NCBI RefSeq assembly: GCF_947497285.1
Contig: NZ_CANMFT010000006.1
Coordinates: 124,001 to 188,000, forward strand
Length of the DNA: 64,000 nt
Source of the DNA: an uncultured Aliiroseovarius sp.
GTDB taxonomy: Bacteria; Pseudomonadota; Alphaproteobacteria; Rhodobacterales; Rhodobacteraceae
Direction: 5' to 3'
Part shown: piece after piece, positions 26,532-35,575 of the stretch
Numbering within the stretch: the stretch's first letter is position 1
Layout of the letters: every line of letters begins with the position of its first letter
Notes under the pieces: generated by a model
Database searches by the model: none
Seen by the model: the letters and a program-made list of their open reading frames with translations, nothing else
Told to the model about the DNA's origin: nothing
Program-made: the position numbers and the translations under genes

Positions 26532-26821
26532 GCGTAGCCAACCAGACGACCATGTCGCCGCTCTATTCTGTACTGGCTGTCACCGCCATGCCGGAGAAAA
26601 TCGCTGAAACCGTGTTGCATGGAACCTCCGAGTACGTGCGAGACAGGTTCTACTTACAATTTGTAAAGAAAGGATAAGACCACCGTTCGCAACTTGCATC
26701 GCTTGCGTCAGAAGCAGACATTCGAGCGCTGCGCAGCATTCGGTAGTATGGGCTCCAAGCCGACATTCATCGACGAGCTTCAGATGCCTGATTTACAGAG
26801 GCAACCGCGCAAAGCCCAAGT
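26532..26821. other. Degraded intergenic stretch
   Basis: About 290 bases between the toxin remnant and coaD. It contains only a short 41-codon frame (26552-26677, MSPLYSVLAVTAMPEK) and scraps without domains. It looks like eroded accessory DNA. No direct repeat or integrase was seen. Confidence 0.45.
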
Positions 26822-27313
26822 CTAGCCGATCTTCTCCAACAGTTGTTCTTTCACGCTTGGCGGCACGAATTTCGTGACATCGCCCCCAAGCTTCGCGATC
26901 TCTTTGACCAGCTTCGAGGCGATCGCCTGATATTTGGCTTCCGCCATCAAGAAGACCGTTTCCACGCTGTCATCCATCGCGCGGTTCATGCCAACCATCT
27001 GGTATTCATATTCGAAATCGGTCACCGCGCGCAGGCCGCGGATGATGATCTGCGCGCCCACGTCGTGGGCACAGTCTATCAGCAGGTTCTCGAACGGGTG
27101 TGCGACAATCTCGGTCCCCGTTTCGCGCGACAGCTGGGCACATTCCGCTTCAACCATTGCAACCCGCTCTTCCAGCGAAAACATCGGCCCTTTCCCCGTG
27201 TTGATCGCGATCCCAATAACCAAACGATCCACCAGCGCGCAGCCGCGACGAATGATATCGGTATGCCCAAGCGTGATGGGATCGAAGGTTCCGGGGTAAA
27301 GTCCGACGCGCAT
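26822..27313 (-). CDS. coaD: Phosphopantetheine adenylyltransferase
   Basis: A 163-residue enzyme that makes dephospho-CoA from 4'-phosphopantetheine and ATP, the fourth step of CoA synthesis. YPGTFDPITLGHTDII holds the T/HxGH nucleotidyltransferase motif, followed by IIRGLRAVTDFEYEYQM. The C-terminal block is FVPPSVKEQL. Length is typical. ATG 27313 is preceded by AGGAGA; an open frame extends 18 codons further upstream but has no signal. It marks the return to core genome after the accessory stretch. Confidence 0.96.
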   Translation of the reverse strand: MRVGLYPGTFDPITLGHTDIIRRGCALVDRLVIGIAINTGKGPMFSLEERVAMVEAECAQLSRETGTEIVAHPFENLLIDCAHDVGAQIIIRGLRAVTDFEYEYQMVGMNRAMDDSVETVFLMAEAKYQAIASKLVKEIAKLGGDVTKFVPPSVKEQLLEKIG

Positions 27314-27421
27314 GATCTTGTCTCCTAGCGATGCGGGCACGCAACAATACTGCGTGCGCGATTGCAAGTTTTTTCCGCAGCGCGGCGTAACATCTTGCCA
27401 GTGAGCCCTATTGGCCTTGCC

Positions 27422-27856
27422 TCAATAGCCCATGATCATGTTTTTCAGCGCATCGGCCTGCTGCGACAGTTCATCCAGTCGGGCCTTGACCACATCACCA
27501 ATCGACACCAGACCGACCATGTCGTCGCCATCCATCACCGGCATGTGGCGAAACCGGCGCTCTGTCATGGTTTGCAGCACCTGAATGGCCCGATCGCCGG
27601 GCGCACAGGTCACAAGCTTCGCTGTCATCAGGTCATCCACCGTCTGATCCAGACAGCTTGTGCCGACATCGCCCAGCGCGGCCACGATATCGCGTTCAGA
27701 CAGAATTCCGGCCGGGCGCACGCCATCGTTTGACACGACCACCGCACCGATCTTCTTTTCCGACAAAAGCTTGACGGCATCCGAGACTTTGCTGCCCGGC
27801 TTGACCGTCGCAACACCCGCCAGCGATTTGTTTTTAAGTATCTGGTGAATGAGCAT
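27422..27856 (-). CDS. CBS-domain protein
   Basis: A 144-residue soluble protein made of two CBS domains (about residues 9-65 and 75-130). GVRPAGILSERDIVAAL and GDDMVGLVSIGDVVKARL are the typical strand-helix ends. Paired CBS domains bind adenosine nucleotides and act as energy or ligand sensors. ATG 27856 with AGGAGG seven bases upstream is preferred to the more distal in-frame start at 27907. It stands alone, so its partner cannot be inferred. Confidence 0.9.
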   Translation of the reverse strand: MLIHQILKNKSLAGVATVKPGSKVSDAVKLLSEKKIGAVVVSNDGVRPAGILSERDIVAALGDVGTSCLDQTVDDLMTAKLVTCAPGDRAIQVLQTMTERRFRHMPVMDGDDMVGLVSIGDVVKARLDELSQQADALKNMIMGY

Positions 27857-27964
27857 GCCGCCCTCCTGTCTGATGAAATGCTTGTATTTTTCTGTCTCCA
27901 GCGTCACCTCAAGCGCAACAATATGTCAAGGACTGTTTGCATTCGCAGCAACGGAATTTTCGGC

Positions 27965-28861
27965 TCAGATCAATGTCTCAAGTCGGGCGACCTCGTCCCG
28001 GATACCACGCGCCAGCTCTTCTGCGACGCGGGCAAACCGTTCCACGCGCGCATCACCTTCGTGGCGGATCAGATAAAAGGACCGGGTGATTGACAGCTCG
28101 TCAGTCAGAACACGTTTTAGGTTCGGCGCGAAGGGCAGGATGAAGTCATGGGTGATCCCCACCCCGCCACCTTCGCGCACCATGCCCAACTGCACGGCCA
28201 CCAGGTTCGAGGCAAGATCAACCTTTTCGATCCCCATTTCGGTCAGGAAATCCAGTTCCGGATAAAAGATCATGTCCTGGATATAGCCCACCAACGGATG
28301 CGCTCGCAGATCGTCCAGCGTGGTCAAAGGTGGCGCTTCGGCAAGATAGGCTTCGGCCGCCGCAAGATGCAGGTGATAATCGGTCACTTTCTGAACTGTG
28401 ATCCGGCCTGTCTGTGGCGGTGACACCGTGATCGCCATATCTGCCTCGCGCTTGGACAGATTGATGACCCGCGGCAGCGCGACAATCTGCAACTCCAGTT
28501 CTGGATGGTGCTTCTGTATGGCCGCGCAGACCTGTGGCAGGATGTAGCTGGCGCAGCCATCGGTCGCGCCGATCCTGACCTGTCCGGAAAGCTGCCCGGA
28601 TTGGCCTGCCAGTTCATCCGCCCCAGACATAACCGCCTGTTCGGCCCGCGTCGCATGGGCCAACAGGCGCGATCCTGCTTCGCTGAGCGCATAGCCTTGC
28701 GGAGATTTGGTGAATAAGGGGGCCTCAAGACTTGCCTCGAGTCTGGAGATCCGACGGCCAACAGTGGCTGCGTCTTTTTTCAAAAGCTTTCCCGCCCGCG
28801 ACAGGCTTTCCGCCCGCGCGACGGCCAGAAAGATTCGCAGATCGTCCCAATCCAGATCCAT
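27965..28861 (-). CDS. LysR-family regulator, probable mmsA regulator
   Basis: A 298-residue LysR-type regulator. The N-terminal winged helix (WDDLRIFLAVARAESLSRAGKLL, then VGRRISRLEASLEAPLF) is followed by a LysR substrate-binding domain (about 90-295). It is transcribed divergently from mmsA with 108 bases between start codons, the classic arrangement for a regulator of its neighbour. ATG 28861 has AAAGGAGGGG upstream; the extension to 28891 overlaps the operator region and is less likely. The inducer may be a valine catabolite, which is inference. Confidence 0.9.
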   Translation of the reverse strand: MDLDWDDLRIFLAVARAESLSRAGKLLKKDAATVGRRISRLEASLEAPLFTKSPQGYALSEAGSRLLAHATRAEQAVMSGADELAGQSGQLSGQVRIGATDGCASYILPQVCAAIQKHHPELELQIVALPRVINLSKREADMAITVSPPQTGRITVQKVTDYHLHLAAAEAYLAEAPPLTTLDDLRAHPLVGYIQDMIFYPELDFLTEMGIEKVDLASNLVAVQLGMVREGGGVGITHDFILPFAPNLKRVLTDELSITRSFYLIRHEGDARVERFARVAEELARGIRDEVARLETLI

Positions 28862-28875
28862 GACCCCTCCTTTCG

Positions 28876-28931
28876 TTTTGCATTTTTGCAAAACCTTTTT
28901 GGCAAACTGCCCCTTTCCCTGGCATTAATGC
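28876..28931. promoter_or_regulatory. Paired LysR-type operator between lysR and mmsA
   Basis: TTTTGCA-TTTT-TGCAAAA at 28876-28893 is a perfect 18-base inverted repeat with the T-N11-A form used by LysR proteins. A second palindrome, GCATTAATGC at 28922-28931, shares the TGCAA/TTGCA half-site. The centres are 42 bases apart, about four helical turns. The first site touches the ribosome binding site of the regulator, which suits autorepression, and the second lies near the mmsA promoter region. Confidence 0.6.
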
Positions 28932-28969
28932 AAGGCTATCTTCGCCGCAACATGAATGGGAGAAGCACC

Positions 28970-30469
28970 ATGAAGACACTTGGACATTGGATCAACGGCC
29001 AGATGGTCGACGGCACATCGGGCCGCACGGCAGACGTTTTCAACCCCGCAACCGGCGAAGTGCAGGCAAAAGTTGCACTGGCCTCACAGGCCGAGATGGA
29101 CGACGCCGTCGCAAAGGCCGCCGAAGCACAGAAAGCTTGGGGCGCAACCAACCCGCAGAAACGTGGCCGGGTGATGATGGCGTTGGTTCACCTGCTGAAC
29201 CGCGACATGGACAAACTGGCTGAAGCACTGTCGCGTGAACATGGCAAAACCATCCCAGACGCCAAGGGCGACGTTCAGCGTGGGCTTGAGGTGATCGAAT
29301 ACTGCATCGGTGCCGCCCAGATGATGAAGGGCGAATTCACTGACAGCGCTGGCCCCGGCATCGACATGTATTCCATGCGCCAACCGCTAGGCGTCGTTGC
29401 CTCGATCACCCCGTTCAACTTCCCCGCCATGATCCCGCTCTGGGGCATGGGGCCTGCGCTGGCCGCGGGCAACGCGATGATCCTGAAACCGTCCGAGCGT
29501 GACCCCTCGGTCCCTTTGATGCTGGCCGAGCTTTGCAAAGAAGCTGGTCTGCCCGACGGCGTGTTGCAGGTCGTGAATGGCGACAAGGACGCCGTGGACG
29601 CGATTTTGGACAACGAGACCATTCAGGGCGTGGCCTTTGTCGGCTCGACCCCGATCGCGCATTACATCTATTCCCGTGCGACCGCGAACGGCAAGCGCGC
29701 GCAGTGTTTCGGCGGCGCGAAGAACCACATGATCGTTATGCCCGATGCGGATATCGAACAAGCCGCTGACGCGCTGATCGGGGCCGGTTTCGGGGCCGCT
29801 GGCGAACGCTGCATGGCAATCTCGGTTGCTGTTCCGGTGGGTGAAGAAACCGCCGACCGCCTGCGTGACGCCCTTGTGCCGCGCATCGAGAAGCTGAAGG
29901 TCGCGCCCTATACCGCTGGCGACGATGTGGACTACGGCCCGGTTGTGACAGCTGCCGCCAAAGAAAACATCCTGCGTCTGATCAACACCGGTGTCGAACA
30001 AGGTGCCGATTTGGTGGTCGATAGCCGCGATTTCAAACTGCAAGGCTATGAGGACGGTTTCTTCGTTGGCCCGCATCTGTTTGACCGCGTGACCACCGAC
30101 ATGGACATCTACAAGACCGAAATCTTCGGCCCCGTCCTGTCCATGGTGCGTGCGCAGACCTATGAAGAGGCCATCGGCCACGCCATGGACCATGAATATG
30201 GCAACGGCACCGCGATCTTCACCCGTGACGGCGACACCGCGCGTGATTTTGCCAACCGGATCAACATCGGCATGGTTGGCATCAACGTTCCGATCCCGGT
30301 TCCGCTGGCCTATCACACCTTTGGCGGTTGGAAGAAGTCCGGCTTTGGCGATTTGAACCAGCACGGCCCGGACGCCTTCAAGTTCTACACCCGCACAAAA
30401 ACCGTGACGGCGCGTTGGCCCTCGGGCATCCGCCAGGGCGGAGAGTTCAACTTCAAGGCCATGGACTGA
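28970..30469 (+). CDS. mmsA: Methylmalonate-semialdehyde dehydrogenase (CoA-acylating)
   Basis: A 499-residue aldehyde dehydrogenase converting methylmalonate semialdehyde, NAD+ and CoA to propionyl-CoA, CO2 and NADH in valine (and thymine) breakdown. PFNFPAMIPLWGMGPALAAG lines the active site, FVGSTPIAHYIY is the cofactor loop, and GAAGERCMA carries the catalytic Cys. PIPVPLAYHTFGGWKKSGFGD near the C-terminus is typical of MmsA. ATG 28970 follows GGGAGA. A frame extends upstream through the operator region. The rest of the valine pathway lies at 32487-35550. Confidence 0.95.
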   Translation: MKTLGHWINGQMVDGTSGRTADVFNPATGEVQAKVALASQAEMDDAVAKAAEAQKAWGATNPQKRGRVMMALVHLLNRDMDKLAEALSREHGKTIPDAKGDVQRGLEVIEYCIGAAQMMKGEFTDSAGPGIDMYSMRQPLGVVASITPFNFPAMIPLWGMGPALAAGNAMILKPSERDPSVPLMLAELCKEAGLPDGVLQVVNGDKDAVDAILDNETIQGVAFVGSTPIAHYIYSRATANGKRAQCFGGAKNHMIVMPDADIEQAADALIGAGFGAAGERCMAISVAVPVGEETADRLRDALVPRIEKLKVAPYTAGDDVDYGPVVTAAAKENILRLINTGVEQGADLVVDSRDFKLQGYEDGFFVGPHLFDRVTTDMDIYKTEIFGPVLSMVRAQTYEEAIGHAMDHEYGNGTAIFTRDGDTARDFANRINIGMVGINVPIPVPLAYHTFGGWKKSGFGDLNQHGPDAFKFYTRTKTVTARWPSGIRQGGEFNFKAMD

Positions 30470-30500
30470 TCCGCGGCAAACCCGCACGTCAACACAATCA

Positions 30501-30532
30501 AATGCCCCGGTTCCGCACCGGGGCATTTTTTT
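30501..30532 (+). terminator. Rho-independent terminator after mmsA
   Basis: AATGCCCCGG and CCGGGGCATT form a perfect 10-pair stem with a 7-base loop, followed by a T run. It lies 32 bases after the mmsA stop. Confidence 0.9.
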
Positions 30533-30555
30533 GACAAACGATCTGTGCCGTCGGA

Positions 30556-30999
30556 TCAGCGCAGCGTGAGCCCGGCACCCAGGGACGCAAGATATGCGTC
30601 GACGCCCGCCGCCGCGACGTCAAGAAAGGCCAGCGCGTCAGGGTCGGTGCGAAAGATTTCGATCTCGGTGGGGGTATGGCCCTGCGACATCTGCTCATAA
30701 ATGCGCGCAAACACGAACGCCTCGGGTGACAGTGCCAAAATGGCCATCCGGCGCGCCGGTTCATGTTGGTGGTGCAGCTTTTCTTGCAGCTTCACAAACT
30801 CGTCCGCGCCGTCAGCGGGGCGATCCACTGACAAAAGTGAGCGAAGATCAACAAGCACGTCATAGCCCTTGGACAAACTCAGCTTTTGCTTCCAGTCGGC
30901 CACTTTGATCGCAAGGTTTGTGAAGTTTATGTGCCCGCCATAGTTGAGGTAGACAAGCTTTGCCGCTGCATAATAGGTGACCGATTGAGACATCTGCAT
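30556..30999 (-). CDS. Hypothetical protein, possible STAS/SpoIIAA-like fold
   Basis: A 147-residue soluble protein. The pattern YDVLVDLRSLL, then a helix, RRMAILALSPEAFVFARIY and TEIEIFRTDPDALAFL resembles the alternating beta-alpha order of STAS-like domains (SpoIIAA-like, often involved in protein interaction). No catalytic residues can be named. It is convergent with the mmsA terminator and divergent from the ybdK-type gene. The family is inferred from secondary-structure pattern only. Confidence 0.6.
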   Translation of the reverse strand: MQMSQSVTYYAAAKLVYLNYGGHINFTNLAIKVADWKQKLSLSKGYDVLVDLRSLLSVDRPADGADEFVKLQEKLHHQHEPARRMAILALSPEAFVFARIYEQMSQGHTPTEIEIFRTDPDALAFLDVAAAGVDAYLASLGAGLTLR

Positions 31000-31230
31000 T
31001 CCGATCGAATTTGCGCGGCTCAGGACCCCAGCCGCATCACCTTACCCTAGGTAAGCTTTTTAGCCGCCGCCGCTGTCGGTGGCAAGCCATCGCCCCAGTG
31101 GCATTCTGTCCGCGCCCTGCAAATTGCTTGCCCCATGGCCAACAACACCCCCCACCTTTGCCGGTCGCCTTGTCGGTTTGTCGAATTAGTGCAAAGCTAA
31201 ACGGCAAATTCCGGACAGAAAGGCGTGGAA

Positions 31231-32364
31231 ATGGCAAAGAACGAACCCCCGTTTTCCATCGGCATCGAAGAAGAATACCTGCTGGTACATCAGGACAGTC
31301 TCGCTTTGGCCCAGGCGCCCGACCAGTTGATGGAGGATTGCCGCGCCGAGCTGGAAGGTCAGGTCAGCCCCGAGTTTCTTCAGTGCCAGATCGAGATCGG
31401 CACCCGTGTTTGCGCCAATATTTCCGAGGCCCGCGACGACCTGAAACGGTTGCGAAGCTCTGTCGCCAAGCATGCTGCGAAATATGATCTGGCCCCCATC
31501 GCTGCCTCGTGCCACCCCTTTGGTGACTGGAAGGAACAACATCACGTCAACAAGGATCGATATAACGACCTGAAGCGTGATTTGGCGGGCGTCGTGCGAC
31601 GTATGCTGATCTGCGGCATGCATGTTCATGTCGGCATTCCCGACCCTGACACCCGCATCGACCTTGTCAGTCAGTTAAGCTATTTCCTGCCTCACCTGCT
31701 GGCCATGTCTGCCAGCTCGCCGTTTTGGCAGGGCGAGGACACCGGGCTGGCCTCTTATCGCCTGACAGTATTCGACAATCTGCCGCGCACGGGCCTGCCG
31801 CCACATTTGTCCGGATGGTCGGAATATGACCGGTCGGTACAGGCGCTCGTGGATATCGGCGTGATCGAAGACAGCTCCAAAATATGGTGGGATCTGCGGC
31901 CCTCGTCGCGGTTTCCAACCATTGAATCGCGCATTTGCGATGTGCAGCCCCGGCTGGAGCACACGCTAAGCCTTGCCGCGCTGACCCAATGCCTGACGCG
32001 CATGCTTTGGCGGCTGAAGGCCAAAAACCAGCGCTGGCGGGTCTATGACAACTTCCTGATCGGCGAAAACCGGTGGCGCGCCCAGCGGTATGGCATCGGC
32101 GGCGGCCTGATCGATTTCGGTGTCGGTGAGATTGTCAGCTTTGACACCCTGCTGGAAGAAATGATCAGCCTTGTCGCGCAAGACGCCGAGGCGCTTGGGT
32201 GCACAACCGAAGTCGAAGCCGCGCGGTCGTTCTTGGCGTCTGGCATCTCGGCTGACCGCCAACGCGCCGTGTATCAAGACAGCATTCAGGCCGAAAAACC
32301 AAGCGACGAGTCCATGCGCGATGTGGTGCGCCACCTGATCGAAGAATTCCACGCTGATCTGTAG
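31231..32364 (+). CDS. ybdK: Carboxylate-amine ligase, YbdK/GCS2 family
   Basis: A 377-residue member of glutamate-cysteine ligase family 2. [12 protein letters not shown] at the N-terminus carries the metal-binding glutamates. [11 protein letters not shown] and the C-terminal [15 protein letters not shown] are family motifs. These enzymes form a weak gamma-glutamylcysteine-like bond with ATP, but the natural substrate of YbdK homologues is unsettled. ATG 31231 lies two codons after a GTG, with AAGG upstream. It is followed 122 bases later by the acyl-CoA dehydrogenase. Confidence 0.88.
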   Translation: MAKNEPPFSIGIEEEYLLVHQDSLALAQAPDQLMEDCRAELEGQVSPEFLQCQIEIGTRVCANISEARDDLKRLRSSVAKHAAKYDLAPIAASCHPFGDWKEQHHVNKDRYNDLKRDLAGVVRRMLICGMHVHVGIPDPDTRIDLVSQLSYFLPHLLAMSASSPFWQGEDTGLASYRLTVFDNLPRTGLPPHLSGWSEYDRSVQALVDIGVIEDSSKIWWDLRPSSRFPTIESRICDVQPRLEHTLSLAALTQCLTRMLWRLKAKNQRWRVYDNFLIGENRWRAQRYGIGGGLIDFGVGEIVSFDTLLEEMISLVAQDAEALGCTTEVEAARSFLASGISADRQRAVYQDSIQAEKPSDESMRDVVRHLIEEFHADL

Positions 32365-32486
32365 ACCACGCGCACAGGGTGCCGTAACGGCAATTTGCGA
32401 CGCGACGGAACTCTGCCACCGCTTGAAAAACTCCTGTAAGAATTGCGCCATAACGTGACCCACATACACGTGGACGGGAGAGATAA

Positions 32487-33638
32487 ATGGATTTCGCACT
32501 TTCCGAGGAACAGACCCTCATCTTCGATATGGCCAAGGGATTTGGCGAAGAACACATCGCCCCCTATTCCGAGAAATGGGAGGCCGAGGAAAGCATCCCG
32601 AAAGAGTTGTGGCCGCAACTGGCCGAGCTGGGCTTTGGCGGCATTTATGTCAGCGAAGAATATGGCGGCTCGGGCTTGACGCGACTGGACGCGACCTTGG
32701 TCTTTGAAGCGCTTGCCATGGCCGACCCCGCGATCGGGTCGTTCCTGTCGATCCACAACATGTGCGGCGGCATGATCGACAAGTTCGGCAAGGAAGAAGA
32801 CAAGCAGAAATGGCTGCCTGCGCTCTGTTCGATGGAAAAAGTGTTCTCTTACTGCCTGACCGAACCCGGTTCCGGCTCGGATGCGGCGGCGCTGAAAACC
32901 CGCGCCCAGAAGACCAATGACAGCTATGTGCTGACCGGCAACAAAGCGTTCATTTCGGGGGGCAACTACTCTGACGTATACGTCACCATGTGCCGCACAG
33001 GCGAAGATGGTCCCAAGGGCATTTCGACCGTGATTGTCGAAGACGGCACCCCCGGCCTGAGCTTTGGCGCGAATGAGCGCAAGATGGGCTGGAAGGCGCA
33101 GCCGACCAGCCAGGTGCAGTTCGACGATTGCGCCGTGCCGCACGAAAACCTGCTGGGCGAAGAAGGCAAAGGCTTTGTCTATGCCATGGCCGGGCTTGAT
33201 GGTGGGCGGCTCAACATCTCGGCAGGTGCGCTTGGCGGCGCGCAAAAGGCGCTGGACCTGACCCTGCAATATATGGGCGAGCGCAAGGCGTTTGGCAAAA
33301 CCATCGACCAGTTTCAAGCGCTGCAATTCAAGCTGGCGGAATACGAAACCCGCCTGCAGGCGTCGCGCACATTCCTGCGTCAGGCGGCGTGGAAGCTGGA
33401 CAACAAAGCACCGGATGCCTCGAAATTCTGCGCCATGGCCAAGCTGATGGTGACGGACGCGGCCTTTGACGTGGCCAATGGCTGCCTGCAACTGCATGGC
33501 GGCTATGGTTACCTGTCCGATTACGGGATCGAGAAGATCGTGCGCGATCTGCGCGTGCACCAGATTCTGGAAGGCACCAACGAGATCATGCGCCTGATCG
33601 TCGCCCGTCAACTGCTGGCCGAACGCGACCGCGGCTGA
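32487..33638 (+). CDS. Acyl-CoA dehydrogenase, probable isobutyryl-CoA dehydrogenase
   Basis: A 383-residue flavoprotein oxidising a short branched acyl-CoA to the enoyl-CoA and feeding electrons to ETF. YCLTEPGSGSDAAALKT and GNKAFISGG bind FAD and substrate, and HQILEGTNEIMRLIVARQLL carries the catalytic glutamate of this subfamily. Its stop overlaps the start of the 3-hydroxyisobutyryl-CoA hydrolase (TGATG), which points to isobutyryl-CoA, the valine intermediate, as substrate. Specificity is inferred from context. Confidence 0.92.
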   Translation: MDFALSEEQTLIFDMAKGFGEEHIAPYSEKWEAEESIPKELWPQLAELGFGGIYVSEEYGGSGLTRLDATLVFEALAMADPAIGSFLSIHNMCGGMIDKFGKEEDKQKWLPALCSMEKVFSYCLTEPGSGSDAAALKTRAQKTNDSYVLTGNKAFISGGNYSDVYVTMCRTGEDGPKGISTVIVEDGTPGLSFGANERKMGWKAQPTSQVQFDDCAVPHENLLGEEGKGFVYAMAGLDGGRLNISAGALGGAQKALDLTLQYMGERKAFGKTIDQFQALQFKLAEYETRLQASRTFLRQAAWKLDNKAPDASKFCAMAKLMVTDAAFDVANGCLQLHGGYGYLSDYGIEKIVRDLRVHQILEGTNEIMRLIVARQLLAERDRG

Positions 33639-34666
33639 TGTCTGACATCTCGATCCGGAAAGAAGGCAAAGCCGGGCGGATCACCCTGACCCGCCCCGAG
33701 GCCCTGAACGCGCTGTCCTATGATATGTGTCTGGCGATTGATGCGGCCCTGATCGACTGGATCGACGACGACGAGGTCGCGCTGATCCTGATCGACGCCG
33801 AGGGCGACAGGGCCTTCTGTGCGGGTGGCGACATCCGCGAGATTTACGAGATCGGCCAGTCCGGCGATCCCACCCGCGCGCAGAATTTCTGGCGCGACGA
33901 ATACCGGATGAATGCGCGGCTGTTCGAGTTTCCCAAACCGGTTGTCAGCTTCATGCAAGGCTTCACCATGGGCGGTGGCGTGGGCCTTGGGTGCCACGCC
34001 TCGCACCGGATCATGGCGCGGTCGTCGCGCATGGCGATGCCGGAATGTGGTATCGGGCTTGTGCCGGATGTGGGTGGCTCGCTGATCCTGGCACACGCGC
34101 CGGGGCGATTGGGCGAATATATCGGCATGACCGGTGCGCGCATGGCACCGGGCGATGCGATCCATGCGGGGTTCGCGGATTATGTGATCCGGCAAGCCGA
34201 ATGGCCCGCGCTAAAGGCGGAGCTGATCTGCACCGGCGACCCAAGCCACATTGATGAGGCTGCGATCCCGGCGATCCCCGGCAACCTGTCGGCGATGCAG
34301 CCAATGATCGACGCGCATTTCGGCGGCGGCAGTCTGGGCGAAATTGTCGCCTCGCTGAAGGCAGAGGACAGCGTCTTTGCTACCAACACGCTGGAGCTTC
34401 TGGGCCGCAACTCGCCCCTGTCGATGGCCTGCACGGTCGAAATCACGCATCGCCTGTCGACCACATATGACGTGCGCCCTTCGTTGCAGCTTGAATACCG
34501 TTTTGTCTATCGCGCGCTGGAGCAGTCTGACCTGATGGAGGGCATCCGCGCCGCCGTGATCGACAAGGACCGCACGCCCAATTGGAAACACGATCTGAAC
34601 ACCCTGCCCGCATCTGCTGTCGCGGCCATGTTGGCCCCGCTGGGCGACAACGAACTGACATTTTAA
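33638..34666 (+). CDS. 3-hydroxyisobutyryl-CoA hydrolase (enoyl-CoA hydratase family)
   Basis: A 342-residue crotonase-fold protein. RAFCAGGDIREIY and GFTMGGGVGLGCHASHR form the oxyanion hole, and MPECGIGLVPDVGGS supplies the catalytic Glu and Asp arrangement seen in HIBCH. Length and the C-terminal extension distinguish it from shorter hydratases. It sits between the acyl-CoA dehydrogenase (overlapping) and mmsB (11 bases apart), as expected for hydrolysis of 3-hydroxyisobutyryl-CoA in valine breakdown. The enoyl-CoA hydratase step is not encoded nearby. Confidence 0.92.
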   Translation: MSDISIRKEGKAGRITLTRPEALNALSYDMCLAIDAALIDWIDDDEVALILIDAEGDRAFCAGGDIREIYEIGQSGDPTRAQNFWRDEYRMNARLFEFPKPVVSFMQGFTMGGGVGLGCHASHRIMARSSRMAMPECGIGLVPDVGGSLILAHAPGRLGEYIGMTGARMAPGDAIHAGFADYVIRQAEWPALKAELICTGDPSHIDEAAIPAIPGNLSAMQPMIDAHFGGGSLGEIVASLKAEDSVFATNTLELLGRNSPLSMACTVEITHRLSTTYDVRPSLQLEYRFVYRALEQSDLMEGIRAAVIDKDRTPNWKHDLNTLPASAVAAMLAPLGDNELTF

Positions 34667-34677
34667 GGAGACCTGCC

Positions 34678-35550
34678 ATGAAAATCGGATTTATCGGACT
34701 GGGTAACATGGGTGGCCCAATGGCCGCGAACCTTGCCAAGGCTGGCCACGAGGTCACGGGCTTTGACATGGCGCCGGTCGATATCGAAGGCGTCACCATG
34801 GCCGCATCTGGGGCCGAGGCGGCCAAGGGTAAGGACGTGGTCATCACCATGCTGCCCAACGGACAGATCCTGCGCGCCGTGGCGAACGAGATCATCCCCG
34901 CGATGGACAAGGGCACCGCTTTCGTCGATTGCTCGACCGTCGACGTGGAAAGCGCCCGCGCCGTGGCCAAACAGGCCGCCGATGCCGGCTTGCTGCCCGT
35001 TGATGCCCCGGTCTCCGGCGGGGTCGGCGGCGCATCCGGCGGCACACTGACCTTCATGGCAGGCGGCTCGGCCGATGCCTTCGCGAAGGCCGAACCGCTG
35101 TTCGACATCATGGGGCAGAAGGCCGTGCATTGCGGCGACAGTGGCGCGGGGCAGGCCGCAAAGATCTGCAACAACATGATCCTCGGCATCACCATGATCG
35201 GCACCTGCGAGGCGTTTGCGCTGGCCGACAAGCTGGGACTGGACCGCCAGAAGATGTTCGATGTCGTTTCCACTTCGTCCGGCTATAGCTGGTCGATGAA
35301 TGCCTATTGCCCGGCCCCCGGTGTTGGTCCGCAATCCCCCGCCGATAACGACTACAAACCCGGTTTCGCAGCCGAATTGATGCTGAAAGACCTGCGCCTG
35401 AGCCAGCAAGCAGCAGAAGCGGCCGACGCCGACACTCCGCTGGGCCAAGCCGCAACCGCGCTTTACACCCAATTCGTCGAAGACGAAGACGGCAAGGGCA
35501 TGGACTTTTCCGCCATGTTGCCGCGGTTTGAAAAACGCGGTCGCAGCTAA
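34678..35550 (+). CDS. mmsB: 3-hydroxyisobutyrate dehydrogenase
   Basis: A 290-residue NAD+-dependent enzyme that oxidises 3-hydroxyisobutyrate to methylmalonate semialdehyde, the MmsA substrate. GFIGLGNMGGPMAANL is the Rossmann start, DAPVSGGVGGASGGTL the substrate-binding signature, and GAGQAAKICNNM holds the catalytic Lys. ATG 34678 follows AAGGAGA; the frame extends upstream within the previous gene. It closes the valine gene run. Confidence 0.95.
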   Translation: MKIGFIGLGNMGGPMAANLAKAGHEVTGFDMAPVDIEGVTMAASGAEAAKGKDVVITMLPNGQILRAVANEIIPAMDKGTAFVDCSTVDVESARAVAKQAADAGLLPVDAPVSGGVGGASGGTLTFMAGGSADAFAKAEPLFDIMGQKAVHCGDSGAGQAAKICNNMILGITMIGTCEAFALADKLGLDRQKMFDVVSTSSGYSWSMNAYCPAPGVGPQSPADNDYKPGFAAELMLKDLRLSQQAAEAADADTPLGQAATALYTQFVEDEDGKGMDFSAMLPRFEKRGRS

Positions 35551-35575
35551 GGTTCAATCCGCCTAGTCTAGCGCT

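Noticed and set aside
31041..31055. CTTACC-CTA-GGTAAG palindrome followed by a short T run
   Set aside because: The stem is only six pairs and no plus-strand gene ends nearby, so neither terminator nor operator can be supported.
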